Assembly: GCA_963808615.1 (NCBI GenBank) | Contig: CAWEGV010000012.1 | Coordinates: 434,001-498,000, forward strand | Direction: 5' to 3' | Length of the DNA: 64,000 bases | DNA from: Palsa-504 sp963808615 | Lineage (GTDB): Bacteria > Actinomycetota > Actinomycetes > Streptosporangiales > Streptosporangiaceae | Shown here: positions 17,408 through 26,809 of the stretch, piece by piece | How the letters are laid out: every line of letters starts with the position of its first letter | How positions within the stretch are numbered: the first letter of the stretch is position 1 | The notes under the pieces: generated by a model | What the model saw: the letters and a program-made list of their open reading frames with translations, nothing else | Told to the model about the DNA's origin: nothing | The model's database searches: none | Program-made: the position numbers and the translations under genes

Positions 17408-18214
17408 GTGATGCACAGTAACGTTATGCCGCCGGACATCAGCGGCCCGACAGGCGGGATTCCTGAGGCTACGGTGGCGCGGCTGCCGGTGTACCTGCGG
17501 GCCCTTTACGGCCTGGCCGAACGCGGCATCAGCACGGTCGCGAGCGAGGAACTCGCCGCCGCGGCCGGCGTCAACTCGGCCAAGCTCCGCAAGGACCTGT
17601 CCCACCTCGGCTCCTACGGGATCAGGGGAGTCGGCTACGACGTGGACTACCTGGTCTACCAGGTGTCCCGCACGCTGGGCCTGACGCAGGACTGGCCGGT
17701 GGTCATCGTGGGAGCCGGGAACCTGGGCCGCGCCCTGGCCAACTACGGCGGCTTCGTCTCCCGCGGCTTCACGATCGCGGCCATGCTCGACTGCGATCCG
17801 GCCATCGTGGGGAGCGGGATCGCGAGGCTGACCGTCCGCCACGTCGACGAGCTCGAAGCGCTGGTGACCAGGTACAAGGTGGCGATCGGCGTGATCGCCA
17901 CCCCCGCAGGGGCCGCGCAGGCCGTCTGCGACCGGCTGGTAGCGGCCGGGGTCACCAGCATTCTAAATTTCGCTCCGCTCGTGCTCAGCGTGCCCGAAGG
18001 GGTAGACGTGCGGAAGGTCGATCTGTCCATCGAGCTGCAGATCCTCGCCTTCCACGCCCAGCGCAGGTCCGCCGCCAAGCCCGAATCCGTACCCGGCCGC
18101 GACCCGGGTCCGGGGGCCCGCGGCACCAGCCCGGCGTCGGCCAACGGCCTGCGCCAGGCCGGACCCCAGACCTCCAGGCTGCCGGTGACCACCGAACTCG
18201 CGGCCCAGGCGTAG
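17408..18214 (+). CDS. rex: Redox-sensing transcriptional repressor Rex
   Basis: Rex senses the NADH/NAD+ ratio and releases DNA when NADH binds. The 268-residue sequence has an N-terminal winged helix (AAAAGVNSAKLRKDLSHLGS, ~55-74) and an NAD-binding Rossmann domain with GAGNLGRALANYGGF at ~102. The last ~45 residues are a disordered Ala/Pro extension. GTG 17408 and ATG 17411 are both possible starts. A Rex operator lies upstream, and hemA begins 10 nt after the stop, so redox state and heme synthesis are controlled together. Confidence 0.95.
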   Translation: MMHSNVMPPDISGPTGGIPEATVARLPVYLRALYGLAERGISTVASEELAAAAGVNSAKLRKDLSHLGSYGIRGVGYDVDYLVYQVSRTLGLTQDWPVVIVGAGNLGRALANYGGFVSRGFTIAAMLDCDPAIVGSGIARLTVRHVDELEALVTRYKVAIGVIATPAGAAQAVCDRLVAAGVTSILNFAPLVLSVPEGVDVRKVDLSIELQILAFHAQRRSAAKPESVPGRDPGPGARGTSPASANGLRQAGPQTSRLPVTTELAAQA

Positions 18215-18224
18215 GGGTGGCCAG

Positions 18225-19595
18225 GTGAGTGTGCTGGTGGTCGGCCTCAGCCACAAGAGCGCGCCGGTAGCGATCTTGGAGCAGGCCGCGGTCAGCGGGG
18301 ACACGCTGGCCAAGCTGCTCAGCGACGTGGCGCTGGCCGAGCCGGTCGCCGAAGCCTTCGTCGTCTCGACCTGCAACCGGGTGGAGGTCTACGCCGACGT
18401 GGACCGCTTCCACGCCGGCGTCACGGCGATCTGCGAGCTGCTCGCCCGCCATTGCGGCATCCCGGCCAGGGAACTCACGCCGCATCTGTACGTGCACTAC
18501 GAGGACCGGGCGGTGGGCCACCTGCTCGGCGTGGCCTGCGGGCTGGACTCGGTGGTGGTCGGCGAGGGGCAGATCCTCGGCCAGGTGCGCTCGGCGGTCA
18601 AGCTGGCCGACGAGCACGGCACCGTCGGCCGGGTCCTGGGCGAGCTCGGCAGGCTGGCGCTGCGGACCGGCAAGCGGGCCCGGGCCGAGACCGGCATCGG
18701 GCGGGCCGGGCAGAGCCTGGTCAGCGTGGCCATCGAGGTCGCCGCCACCCGCCTGGCCCCGGCCAGAACCGGCCCAGGCTCCGGCGCCCCGGCGCTGGCC
18801 GGACGCGCGGTCCTCATCGTCGGTGCGGGCTCGATGAGCGCGCTGGCGGCGGCCACGGCGGCCAGGAGCGGCGCGGCCAGCATCGCGGTGGCCAACCGGA
18901 CCCTCAGGCACGCGGACCGGCTCGCCGCCCAGGTGGGCGCGAAGGCGGCCGCGCTCGGGGACCTGCCGTCCGTGCTGGCGGCGGCGGACCTGGTTATCTC
19001 CTGCACCGGGGCGGCCGGGCACGTCATCACGCGTGAGGCGGTGTCGGCCGCGCTCGAGGAGCGGCAGCCCGGCGGCGGGCGGGGAGCGCTCGTGTTCGTC
19101 GACCTCGCGATGCCGCGCGACGTGGAACCGGCGGTGGCGGGCTTGCCGGGCGTGACCGTGATCGGCATTGAGGAGCTCACCGAGCACGGACCCGAAGCCG
19201 GAGCCGACGACGTCGCCGCGGTGCGGTCGATCTGCGAGGTCGAGCTCGCCGCGTACCAGTCGGCCATCGGCGCCGCCCGGGTCGCGCCGACGGTGGTCGC
19301 CCTGCGGGCCAAGGCGGCCACGGTGGTCGACGCGGAGCTGGCCCGGCTGGCGGGCCGGCTCAGCGCTGACGGCCTGAGCGGGCATGCACTGGATGAAATA
19401 GCCCAGACCGTGCGCCGAGTGGTAGACAAGCTATTGCACGCGCCGACCGTGCGGGTCAAGGAGCTCGCGGGTTCGCCCGGGGGTGAGGAGTACGCCGCGG
19501 CCCTGCGGGTCCTGTTCGATCTCGACCCGCGCGCGGTCGAGGCGGTCACCCGGGCCGCCACGGAGCAGGAGGGGCACGGTGGGCGGCAATCCTGA
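18225..19595 (+). CDS. hemA: Glutamyl-tRNA reductase
   Basis: It reduces glutamyl-tRNA(Glu) with NADPH to glutamate-1-semialdehyde, the first committed C5-pathway step. The thioester nucleophile Cys50 lies in STCNRVEVY. The NADPH domain starts AVLIVGAGSMSALAAATAA (~204), and the C-terminal dimerisation helices (DEIAQTVRRVVDKLLHAPTV) are present. The 456-residue length is normal. Start GTG 18225 follows rex by 10 nt. Confidence 0.95.
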   Translation: MSVLVVGLSHKSAPVAILEQAAVSGDTLAKLLSDVALAEPVAEAFVVSTCNRVEVYADVDRFHAGVTAICELLARHCGIPARELTPHLYVHYEDRAVGHLLGVACGLDSVVVGEGQILGQVRSAVKLADEHGTVGRVLGELGRLALRTGKRARAETGIGRAGQSLVSVAIEVAATRLAPARTGPGSGAPALAGRAVLIVGAGSMSALAAATAARSGAASIAVANRTLRHADRLAAQVGAKAAALGDLPSVLAAADLVISCTGAAGHVITREAVSAALEERQPGGGRGALVFVDLAMPRDVEPAVAGLPGVTVIGIEELTEHGPEAGADDVAAVRSICEVELAAYQSAIGAARVAPTVVALRAKAATVVDAELARLAGRLSADGLSGHALDEIAQTVRRVVDKLLHAPTVRVKELAGSPGGEEYAAALRVLFDLDPRAVEAVTRAATEQEGHGGRQS

Positions 19596-19623
19596 ACGGA
19601 TCCGTGCCGCGGAGGAGGTCTTG

Positions 19624-20559
19624 GTGACAGAGCGGACGCTGCGGCTCGGCAGCCGCAGGAGCCCGATGGCCATCGCGCAGGCCAGCCAGGTCGCCGACCT
19701 GATCACCGAGCGGACCGGGCGCCCGGTGGAGATCGTCGGCGTTACCACGCTGGGTGACGTGAGCCGGGCGCTGCTCACCCAGATCGGGGGGACCGGCGTC
19801 TTCGTCAGCGCGCTGCGCGAGGCCCTGCTCGGCGGCGAGGTCGACCTGGCCGTTCATTCGCTGAAGGACCTGCCGACCGGGCCCGCGGCCGGCATCATGC
19901 TGGCGGCGGTACCGGCCCGCGAGGACCCGAGGGATGCGCTGGTCGCGCGGGACGGCGCCAAGCTGGCCGATCTCCCGGCCGGCGCCAGGATCGGCACCGG
20001 CTCGCCGCGGCGGGCCGCGCAGCTGCTCGGGCTCCGGGGCGACCTGCGCTGCGTGCCGATCCGCGGCAACGCGGGCACCAGGCTGGGCAAGGTGGCCGAG
20101 GGCGAGCTCGACGGGGTGGTGCTGGCCTACGCCGGACTGGCCAGGATCGGGTCTGTGCACGCCGTCACCCAGGTGTTCGAGCCCGAGGAGATGCTGCCCG
20201 CTCCCGGCCAGGGCGCGCTGGCCGTCGAATGCCGCGACGGCCAGCCCGATCTGGCCGCGCTGCTCGCGACGGTAACCGACGAGGCGAGCCTGGCCGCGGT
20301 CACCGCGGAGCGCAGCCTGCTCGAGGCGCTGGCGGCCGGCTGCAGCGCGCCGGTCGGCGCGTACGCGGCGGGAAGCGATCCGCTGCGGATGCGGGCCGCC
20401 GTGATCAGCGCCGACGGCAGCCGCGTGCTGCGCGCGCACGGCAGCGCCCCGGGCGCAGACGCGCGGCGGCTCGGCCGCGACCTCGCGGCGGAACTGCTGA
20501 ACCGCGGGGCCTCAGATCTCATCGGCGTGCAGCAGGACCCAGGCGAGCAGCAGGAATGA
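19624..20559 (+). CDS. hemC: Porphobilinogen deaminase (hydroxymethylbilane synthase)
   Basis: It polymerises four porphobilinogens to hydroxymethylbilane. The dipyrromethane cofactor cysteine is Cys240 in AAGCSAPVGAYA. The N-terminus LRLGSRRSPMAIAQASQVA and the segments HSLKDLPTG and GTGSPRRAAQL are intact. The frame is open back into hemA; GTG 19624, with RBS GGAGGAGG just upstream, gives 311 residues, the normal size. Confidence 0.95.
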   Translation: MTERTLRLGSRRSPMAIAQASQVADLITERTGRPVEIVGVTTLGDVSRALLTQIGGTGVFVSALREALLGGEVDLAVHSLKDLPTGPAAGIMLAAVPAREDPRDALVARDGAKLADLPAGARIGTGSPRRAAQLLGLRGDLRCVPIRGNAGTRLGKVAEGELDGVVLAYAGLARIGSVHAVTQVFEPEEMLPAPGQGALAVECRDGQPDLAALLATVTDEASLAAVTAERSLLEALAAGCSAPVGAYAAGSDPLRMRAAVISADGSRVLRAHGSAPGADARRLGRDLAAELLNRGASDLIGVQQDPGEQQE

Positions 20560-20565
20560 TGTCCA

Positions 20566-22164
20566 GTGAGCGATAGTCAAGGCCCGGTCGGCGCGGCAGC
20601 GGCAGAACAGCCGGGATGGGTGGCCCTGGTGGGCGCAGGCCCCGACGACGGAGGGCTGCTCACGGTGCGCGCGGCCGAACTGCTGGGCCAGGCCGGTCTG
20701 GTGGTCGCGGGACCTGAGCTGGCCGCCGTGGCCCAGCGGAACATGAGCCCCGACGCCCGGCTTGAGGATCCCGCCGGCGGGGCGGCGGCCCGCGCGCTCG
20801 TGCAGGCGGCCAGGGACGGCCAGCTCGCAGTCCGGCTGTACGGCGGCGATCCGCTGCTGAGCGGCGGCGCGGCGGCCGACGCGATCGCGTGCGCCGAGGC
20901 CGGGGTCAGGTTCGAGATCGTCCCCGGGGTGCCGCTGGCCACCGCAGTGCCCGCGTACGCGGGCATCCCGCTGGCCACCGAGCCGAACGGCGAGCTGCGG
21001 GTGATCCACGCCGCTGAGGTGAGCCGGGTGGCGTACAGCCCGGCCACGCTGGTCGTGCTCGGCGCCGACACGGCCCCGGCCGAGCTGGGCAAGATGCTGG
21101 TCGCGGCGGGCTGGCCCGAGGTGACCCCGATCGCCATCACCTGGGACGGCGCCACGAGCGCGCAGCAGACGGTGGTCTCCACCCTGGGCCGCATCGGCCA
21201 GGACCTCAAGGCGGCCGGGGTGTCCCTGGCCAACACCAGGGGCCCGGCCATCGCCGTGGTGGGCGACGCGGTGGCGGCGCGTGACCGGCTGTCGTGGTTC
21301 GAGACCAAGCCGCTGTTCGGCTGGCGGGTGCTGGTGCCCCGGACCAAGGAGCAGGCTGCCGTGGTGTCGCAGCGCTTGCGCGAGTACGGGGCCGTGCCCG
21401 AGGAGGTGCCGACGATCGCGGTGGAGCCGCCGCGGACGCCCCAGCAGATGGAGCGGGCGGTCAAGGGCCTGGTCACGGGCCGGTACCAGTGGGTCGCCTT
21501 CACCTCAGTGAACGCGGTCCGCGCGGTGCGGGAACGGTTCGAGGAGTACGGCCTGGACGCCCGGGCGTTCGCCGGGGTCAAGGTGGCCGCCGTGGGCGAG
21601 CAGACCTCGGCGGCGCTGCTCGACTTCGGCATCCGGCCGGACCTGGTCCCGGACGGCGACCAGTCGGCCGAGGGCCTGGCCGCGGCCTGGCCGCCGTACG
21701 ACGATCTGCTCGACCCGATCAACCGGGTGCTGCTGCCCCGGGCCGACATCGCCACCGAGGCGCTGCTGGCCCGGCTGATCGACCTCGGCTGGGAGGCCGA
21801 GGACGTCACCGCGTACCGGACGGTGCGCGCGGCCCCGCCGCCAGCGCCGGTCCGCGAGGCGATCAAGGGCGGAGGGTTCAACGCCGTCCTGTTCACCTCG
21901 TCCTCCACGGTCAGGAACCTGGTCGGCATCGCGGGCAAGCCGCACGCGGTCACGGTGATCGGGGTCATCGGCCCGCAGACCGCCAAGACAGCCGCGGAGT
22001 TCGGGCTGCGCGTGGACGTGGCGGCACCCAGGCCGTCGATCACGGCCCTGGTCGACGCGCTGGCCGAGTACGGCGCGGCGTCACGGGCCGCGGCCGAGGA
22101 GGCCGGAGAGCCCGTCCGCAGGCCGAGCGAGCGCCGCCGCGGCGCCCGGCGCCGCCTCCGCTGA
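20566..22164 (+). CDS. hemD: Fused uroporphyrinogen-III C-methyltransferase-like / uroporphyrinogen-III synthase
   Basis: The protein has 532 residues. The N-terminal ~240 residues resemble the SAM-dependent uroporphyrinogen-III methyltransferase (CobA/SUMT) fold (GAGPDDGGLLTVRAAELL; RLYGGDPLLSGG). The C-terminal ~260 are uroporphyrinogen-III synthase, which cyclises hydroxymethylbilane (GWRVLVPRTKEQAAVVSQRL to the end). This CobA-HemD fusion is normal in actinomycetes. In the N-terminal domain the usual G-x-G-D-P glycine-rich loop is only partly conserved, so its methyltransferase activity is uncertain. GTG 20566 begins 6 nt after the hemC stop. Confidence 0.92.
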   Translation: MSDSQGPVGAAAAEQPGWVALVGAGPDDGGLLTVRAAELLGQAGLVVAGPELAAVAQRNMSPDARLEDPAGGAAARALVQAARDGQLAVRLYGGDPLLSGGAAADAIACAEAGVRFEIVPGVPLATAVPAYAGIPLATEPNGELRVIHAAEVSRVAYSPATLVVLGADTAPAELGKMLVAAGWPEVTPIAITWDGATSAQQTVVSTLGRIGQDLKAAGVSLANTRGPAIAVVGDAVAARDRLSWFETKPLFGWRVLVPRTKEQAAVVSQRLREYGAVPEEVPTIAVEPPRTPQQMERAVKGLVTGRYQWVAFTSVNAVRAVRERFEEYGLDARAFAGVKVAAVGEQTSAALLDFGIRPDLVPDGDQSAEGLAAAWPPYDDLLDPINRVLLPRADIATEALLARLIDLGWEAEDVTAYRTVRAAPPPAPVREAIKGGGFNAVLFTSSSTVRNLVGIAGKPHAVTVIGVIGPQTAKTAAEFGLRVDVAAPRPSITALVDALAEYGAASRAAAEEAGEPVRRPSERRRGARRRLR

Positions 22165-22175
22165 AAGGACCGCTC

Positions 22176-23162
22176 ATGAGCGCCGCGTTCCCTGTCGCCC
22201 GTCCCCGGCGGCTGCGCCGCACGCCCGCCCTGCGCGCGATGGTGGCGGAAACCGCGCTCCGCCCGGCGGACCTGGTGTTGCCGATGTTCATCAAGGAGGG
22301 CCTCGGCGAGCCGCAGCCGGTCGGCTCGATGCCGGGGGTCGTCCAGCACACCCGGGACAGCCTGCGCAAGGCGGCGGCCGAGGCCGCGGCTGCGGGAGTG
22401 GGCGGGATGATCGTGTTCGGCGTCCCCGCGGCCAAGGACAGCCGCGGCTCGGCGGCGGACGACCCCGCGGGCATCTCCCAGGTCGCGCTGGCTGACCTGC
22501 GCGCGGAGACCGGCGAGGCGTGCGTGCTCATGGCGGACCTGTGCCTGTGCGAGTACACCGACCACGGTCACTGCGGCGTGCTCACCGCGGGCGGCGACGT
22601 GGCCAACGACGCCACCTTGGAACGCTACGCCTCGATCGCGGTGGCCCAGGCCGAGGCGGGCGCGCACCTGATCGCACCGAGCGGGATGATGGACGGCCAG
22701 GTGGCCGCGATCCGGGCGGCGCTCGACGGTGCCGGGCACGGCGAGGTGGGCATCTGCGCCTACTCGGCCAAATACGCGTCGGGCTTCTACGGGCCGTTCC
22801 GCGAGGCCGCCGAGGGCGCGCCGAAGTTCGGCGACCGCGCGGGCTACCAGCAGGACCCGGCCAATGCGGTCGAGGCGCTGCGCGAGGTGGCGCTGGACGT
22901 CGGCGAGGGCGCGGACATGGTGATGGTCAAGCCCGCGCTGGCCTACCTGGACATCATCAGGCGGGTGGCCGAGGCGTCGCCGGTGCCGGTCGCGGCCTAC
23001 CAGGTCAGCGGCGAGTTCGCGATGGTCGAGGCGGCCGCGGCCAACGGCTGGCTGGACCGGGACCGGGTGATCATGGAAACCCTCACCGCGATCCGCCGCG
23101 CCAGCGCCGGCGTCATCCTCAGCTACTGGGCGGCCGAGGTGGCGCGCTGGCTGGACGGCTGA
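22176..23162 (+). CDS. hemB: Porphobilinogen synthase (ALA dehydratase), zinc type
   Basis: It condenses two 5-aminolevulinates to porphobilinogen. The 328-residue sequence has the cysteine-rich metal site DLCLCEYTDHGHCG (CxC...C), typical of zinc-dependent enzymes, and Schiff-base lysines in CAYSAKYASGFYGP and VMVKPALAYLDII. ATG 22176 follows hemD by 11 nt with AAAGGA as RBS. The frame remains open far upstream inside hemD, but this start matches the family. Confidence 0.95.
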   Translation: MSAAFPVARPRRLRRTPALRAMVAETALRPADLVLPMFIKEGLGEPQPVGSMPGVVQHTRDSLRKAAAEAAAAGVGGMIVFGVPAAKDSRGSAADDPAGISQVALADLRAETGEACVLMADLCLCEYTDHGHCGVLTAGGDVANDATLERYASIAVAQAEAGAHLIAPSGMMDGQVAAIRAALDGAGHGEVGICAYSAKYASGFYGPFREAAEGAPKFGDRAGYQQDPANAVEALREVALDVGEGADMVMVKPALAYLDIIRRVAEASPVPVAAYQVSGEFAMVEAAAANGWLDRDRVIMETLTAIRRASAGVILSYWAAEVARWLDG

Positions 23163-23311
23163 CCGCCGCGCGGAGCCGTGTGCAAAACGTGACCGTATCG
23201 GCCGGTCGGCGTGTCCGATTTCTGCCGAACGGATCGTGGTTCGTGCCCTACGATAGGTAACAGGGATAAACGGGCGGCGAGAACAAAATCCCGGGCAGAT
23301 CAACGGCAGGA

Positions 23312-23995
23312 ATGGCGGGATCTATGGTTCACGTGGTGCGGCGCCGGACCGACCGGCGCCGCGGCCGGGCGGCCGAGCGGCAGCAGCCGCTCGGCACCGC
23401 GGCGGCGCACTACGCGTCCATGGGCTGGCCGGCCTGCCCCGGTGCGCATCTGTCCCGCGGCATTCGCGGGTCGATCGAGCCGGGACGCGCGTGCTCCTGT
23501 GACCGGGTCGGCTGCCCGGCCCCCGGCGCCCACCCGACCTCACCCGCCTGGCAGATGCAGGCCACGGTGGACCTGGACATGATCGAGAGCTGGTGGCAGG
23601 CCCGGCCGGAGGCGAACATCATCCTCGTCACCGGCCGGGTTTTTGACGTGCTCGACGTGCCCGCCGCCGCGGGGTCGGCCGCGCTGGGGCGGATGGCGGA
23701 CGCCGGCACCGCGGTGGGCCCGGTGGCCTGCCTCGGCCAGGACCGGATGCTGTTCTTCGTGATGACCAGGGGCTCGCCGGCCGACGAAGACGAGTGGTGG
23801 ACGTCCGGGCTGGACTGCGAGCCGGAGAGCGTCACGCCGGGCCTGCGCTGGCACTGCCGGGACAGTTACGTGCTGGCCCCGCCGTCGGCCTGCGCGGACG
23901 GCGCGGTCGCGCGCTGGCTCCGCCCGCCGCGTGAGCACCCGCTGCCCGACGCGCTGCGGCTGCTGGAGTACCTCGTGGACGCGTGCGAGGCCTAG
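23312..23995 (+). CDS. Small PrimPol-like protein (bifunctional DNA primase/polymerase N-terminal domain)
   Basis: This 227-residue protein resembles the stand-alone archaeo-eukaryotic-primase-like proteins found between hemB and hemL in actinomycetes. It has the N-terminal LGTAAAHYASMGWPACPG and the cysteine-bearing CSCDRVGCPAPGAHP region. The acidic catalytic strand reads VFDVLDVPAAAG, so the usual D-x-D pair is not clearly kept and polymerase activity is doubtful. Two starts (23312, 23324) are possible. No function in heme synthesis is known; the position is conserved without explanation. Confidence 0.7.
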   Translation: MAGSMVHVVRRRTDRRRGRAAERQQPLGTAAAHYASMGWPACPGAHLSRGIRGSIEPGRACSCDRVGCPAPGAHPTSPAWQMQATVDLDMIESWWQARPEANIILVTGRVFDVLDVPAAAGSAALGRMADAGTAVGPVACLGQDRMLFFVMTRGSPADEDEWWTSGLDCEPESVTPGLRWHCRDSYVLAPPSACADGAVARWLRPPREHPLPDALRLLEYLVDACEA

Positions 23996-23999
23996 CGCT

Positions 24000-25385
24000 T
24001 TGGCCAGCCGCAGAACTAATCCGGGGGGACGACCCCCCTGGACCCCCCGCACGGGGGGGCTGCCCGCCCCCCCGTACCCCCCTGGCCCCCTGGCCCCCCG
24101 CAGTGAGGAGTTGTTCGCCCGGGCCCGCCGGGTCACTCCTGGCGGGGTGAACTCACCGGTCCGCGCGTTCGGCGCGGTGGGCGGGGTGCCCAGGTTCATG
24201 GTCCGGGGGGCAGGCCCGTACCTGACCGACGCGGACGGCCGCGAGTACGTGGACCTGGTGTGTTCATGGGGGCCGATGATCCTCGGGCACGCACATCCGG
24301 CGGTGGTGGCCGCCGTCTCCGCTGCGCTGCAGAACGGGACCTCGTTCGGCACGGTTACGCCGGGCGAGCTGGAACTGGCCGCCGAGATGGTGGCCCGCGT
24401 CCCGGTGGACCAGGTCCGCCTGGTTAATTCGGGGACCGAAGCCACCATGTCGGCGGTCCGGCTGGCCCGCGGGTTCACCGGGCGGCCGCTGGTGGTCAAG
24501 TTCGCGGGGTGCTACCACGGGCACGTGGACGCGCTGCTGGCGGCGGCCGGCTCGGGGGTGGCCACGTTCGCGCTGCCCGACTCACCCGGTGTCACCGGCG
24601 CGGCCGCCGGTGACACCCTGGTGCTGCCCTACAACGACCGGGACGCGGTGATGGCGGCGTTCGCCGCGCGCGGTGAGTCGATCGCGTGCGTGATCACCGA
24701 GGCCTGCCCGGCCAACATGGGGGTGGTGCCGCCCGCGCCCGGGTTCAATGCCCTGCTTGCGGAGCAGTGCCGGGCTTCTGGCGCGCTGCTGATCATGGAC
24801 GAGGTGCTGACCGGGTTCCGGGTCACGCCGTCCGGCTGGTACGGGATCGACGGGGTGGCAGGGGACCTGGTGACGTTCGGCAAGGTGATGGGCGGCGGGC
24901 TGCCTGCTGCCGCGTTCGGCGGGCGCGCGGAGATCATGTCCAGGCTCGCGCCGGCCGGGCCGGTCTACCAGGCGGGCACGCTTTCGGGCAACCCGCTGGC
25001 GGTGGCGGCCGGGCTGGCCACCTTGCGCTCGTGCACTCCCGACGTGTACGCGCGGGTCGGGGGGGCCGCCAGCGCCGTGGCCAAGCTCGCGGCCGAGGCG
25101 CTGACGTCGGCCGGGGTCCCGTTCTGGCTGTCGGAGGCGGGAAACCTGTTCTCGGTGTTCCTGGGCCGCGCGGCCCCGGTGGCCTCGTTCTCCGACGCGA
25201 AGGATCAGTCGGCCGCCGCCTACGCCGCGTTCTTCCACGCCATGCTCGACGGCGGCGTGTACCTGCCGCCGTCCGGATACGAGGCCTGGTTCCTGTCTGC
25301 CGCCCATGACGGCGCGGCCCTGGCCCGTATCGCCGACGCCCTCCCCGGGGCGGCCCGGGCCGCAGCCGCGGCGCTCGGCGCCTGA
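24000..25385 (+). CDS. hemL: Glutamate-1-semialdehyde 2,1-aminomutase (start uncertain)
   Basis: The PLP enzyme converts glutamate-1-semialdehyde to 5-aminolevulinate. The conserved body begins RSEELFARARRVTPGGVNSP at about 24099 and runs to the stop, with the PLP lysine in VTFGKVMGGGLPAA. No ATG or GTG lies in frame just before the conserved N-terminus. The candidates are TTG 24000, GTG 23931 inside the previous gene, or a rare CTG at 24090. The intervening sequence is a low-complexity G/C tract translating to a Pro/Gly string, so either the start is unusual or the homopolymers hide an indel. TTG 24000 is given as a compromise. Confidence 0.85.
   Translation: MASRRTNPGGRPPWTPRTGGLPAPPYPPGPLAPRSEELFARARRVTPGGVNSPVRAFGAVGGVPRFMVRGAGPYLTDADGREYVDLVCSWGPMILGHAHPAVVAAVSAALQNGTSFGTVTPGELELAAEMVARVPVDQVRLVNSGTEATMSAVRLARGFTGRPLVVKFAGCYHGHVDALLAAAGSGVATFALPDSPGVTGAAAGDTLVLPYNDRDAVMAAFAARGESIACVITEACPANMGVVPPAPGFNALLAEQCRASGALLIMDEVLTGFRVTPSGWYGIDGVAGDLVTFGKVMGGGLPAAAFGGRAEIMSRLAPAGPVYQAGTLSGNPLAVAAGLATLRSCTPDVYARVGGAASAVAKLAAEALTSAGVPFWLSEAGNLFSVFLGRAAPVASFSDAKDQSAAAYAAFFHAMLDGGVYLPPSGYEAWFLSAAHDGAALARIADALPGAARAAAAALGA
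24021..24060. repeat. G/C-tract hairpin repeat, copy 2
   Basis: CCGGGGGGACGACCCCCC (24021-24038) is the exact reverse complement of 9699-9716; more C and G runs follow to about 24080. It sits in the hemL leader. Confidence 0.55.
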
Positions 25386-25400
25386 TCTCCGGTGGCGGCC

Positions 25401-26714
25401 CTAACCCGCGGCTGAGTTGTTCGACGGCGAAGTCTGCAGCGGGGCGGTCGCGGTCGAGGGCGGCAGCGACCCGGGGCTGACGAATGTGCTGCCGGCCGGA
25501 CCGGCCTCCACGGCCATGTGCAGCGCGCTGCCCTGCAGGTACTGCGGCCAGCTCAGGAACCACTCGGTCCAGCCGTTGTCCCAGGCGCCGGCCTTCGGGC
25601 TGCCCACGATCGTGATGGGATCACCGGGCACGGCCAGGTTGTAGTAGATCTGCGCGTCGGCCGGCGACAGGTTGACGCAGCCGTGGCTGACGTTCTCGAA
25701 GCCCTGCTGGCCCACCGACCAGTACGCGTCGTGGTAGTAGTCGCCGCTCCAGGTGAACCGGACCGAGTACGGGACCGAGATGCTATAGCCCGGGCCGGTC
25801 ATCTGCACGGGGTTCGCCTTCTCGATGGTCAGGTAGCTGCCGTCGGGAGTATCGTCGCCGGGCCGGCCGGAGCTGATCGGCCAGTCGTACTTGAGCTTGC
25901 CGTTGTAGTAGATCTGCGTGCGGTGCATCTTGGTGTTCCCGATCGCGATCAGCGACGGGCCGATGCTGAACGTCTGGGTCAGGGTGTGGTCGCCGTAGAC
26001 GCCCGGCGCGCCCTGGACGCCGTCCAGGTGCCCGGTGAAGCTCACCGTGGTACCGGACGGCCAGTAGTCCCTGGGCCTGAAGTAAGCGCAGGTGGGGGCC
26101 ATGCCGCAGGAGTTGTCCCAGTACCAGGCGCCGATCACCGGGGTGGAGGTCGTGACCTGGAGCGCCCGCTCGACCGCGGCCGGGTCGGTGATCTTCTGGC
26201 TGAAGTACAGGATGATCGGCTGCCCGACGCCATAGCTCTGGTGGTACCCCTGGAGGATCTCGGTCGTGAACGTCGCTGCGGGCCTCAGCGTGTGGAACGT
26301 GCTGGTGACCGTGGCGGCGCCGCCGGGTCCCGAGGCCGTGGCGGTGACCGTGTAGGCCTGCGAGACGTCGAGCGCCCACTGGCTGTGCCAGGCCTGGGCA
26401 CCCTGGCTGAGGGTGCCGGTCACGGGGTCACCTGAGGTGCGCACGGCGACGTTCTTCAGCGTGCCCTTGGTCACCGTGACGGTGATGCCCGCCGACGGGT
26501 CGGCCTCGGCGGCGCCGTTCGCCGGCGTGATCTTCACCTGCGGCTCGGCCGCGGCCCTGGCGGCCGCGGACGCGGACTTCGCGCCGGGCCCGGTATGGCT
26601 GGCGGTGTGCCCGCCGCCCGTGCACGCCGCTACCAGCAGCGCCAGGGCCGCCAGCACGGCCATCCCCGCTATCTGTCTGTGCAGCCTGGCATCCGGGTGC
26701 CGCTTCATCATCAC
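25401..26714 (-). CDS. L,D-transpeptidase lipoprotein with Ig-like domains
   Basis: It makes 3-3 peptidoglycan cross-links outside the membrane. A lipoprotein signal ends LALLVAACTGGG with lipid-attachment Cys31. Two Ig-like domains (~55-250) precede the YkuD catalytic domain, whose motif SHGCVNLSP places the nucleophile Cys at ~346. The C-terminal ~60 residues are the extension typical of LdtMt2-like enzymes (WDNGWTEWFLSW). It is divergent from the histidine phosphatase; the 3' ends of hemL and this gene face each other 15 nt apart. Confidence 0.93.
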   Translation of the reverse strand: MMMKRHPDARLHRQIAGMAVLAALALLVAACTGGGHTASHTGPGAKSASAAARAAAEPQVKITPANGAAEADPSAGITVTVTKGTLKNVAVRTSGDPVTGTLSQGAQAWHSQWALDVSQAYTVTATASGPGGAATVTSTFHTLRPAATFTTEILQGYHQSYGVGQPIILYFSQKITDPAAVERALQVTTSTPVIGAWYWDNSCGMAPTCAYFRPRDYWPSGTTVSFTGHLDGVQGAPGVYGDHTLTQTFSIGPSLIAIGNTKMHRTQIYYNGKLKYDWPISSGRPGDDTPDGSYLTIEKANPVQMTGPGYSISVPYSVRFTWSGDYYHDAYWSVGQQGFENVSHGCVNLSPADAQIYYNLAVPGDPITIVGSPKAGAWDNGWTEWFLSWPQYLQGSALHMAVEAGPAGSTFVSPGSLPPSTATAPLQTSPSNNSAAG

Positions 26715-26809
26715 CGCCCTGGCCCCTCACGTCAGCATCGTTGCCAGCTTACTGGGCCTCGAACGTGCCGGATCCGGGCCCGGCCCTGAATAGGTAAGCT
26801 GGCCGGGCC

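Noticed and set aside
20577..23303. 908-codon reverse-strand open frame over hemD and hemB
   Set aside because: It is a shadow frame of codon-biased genes on the + strand; its translation has no recognisable motif.
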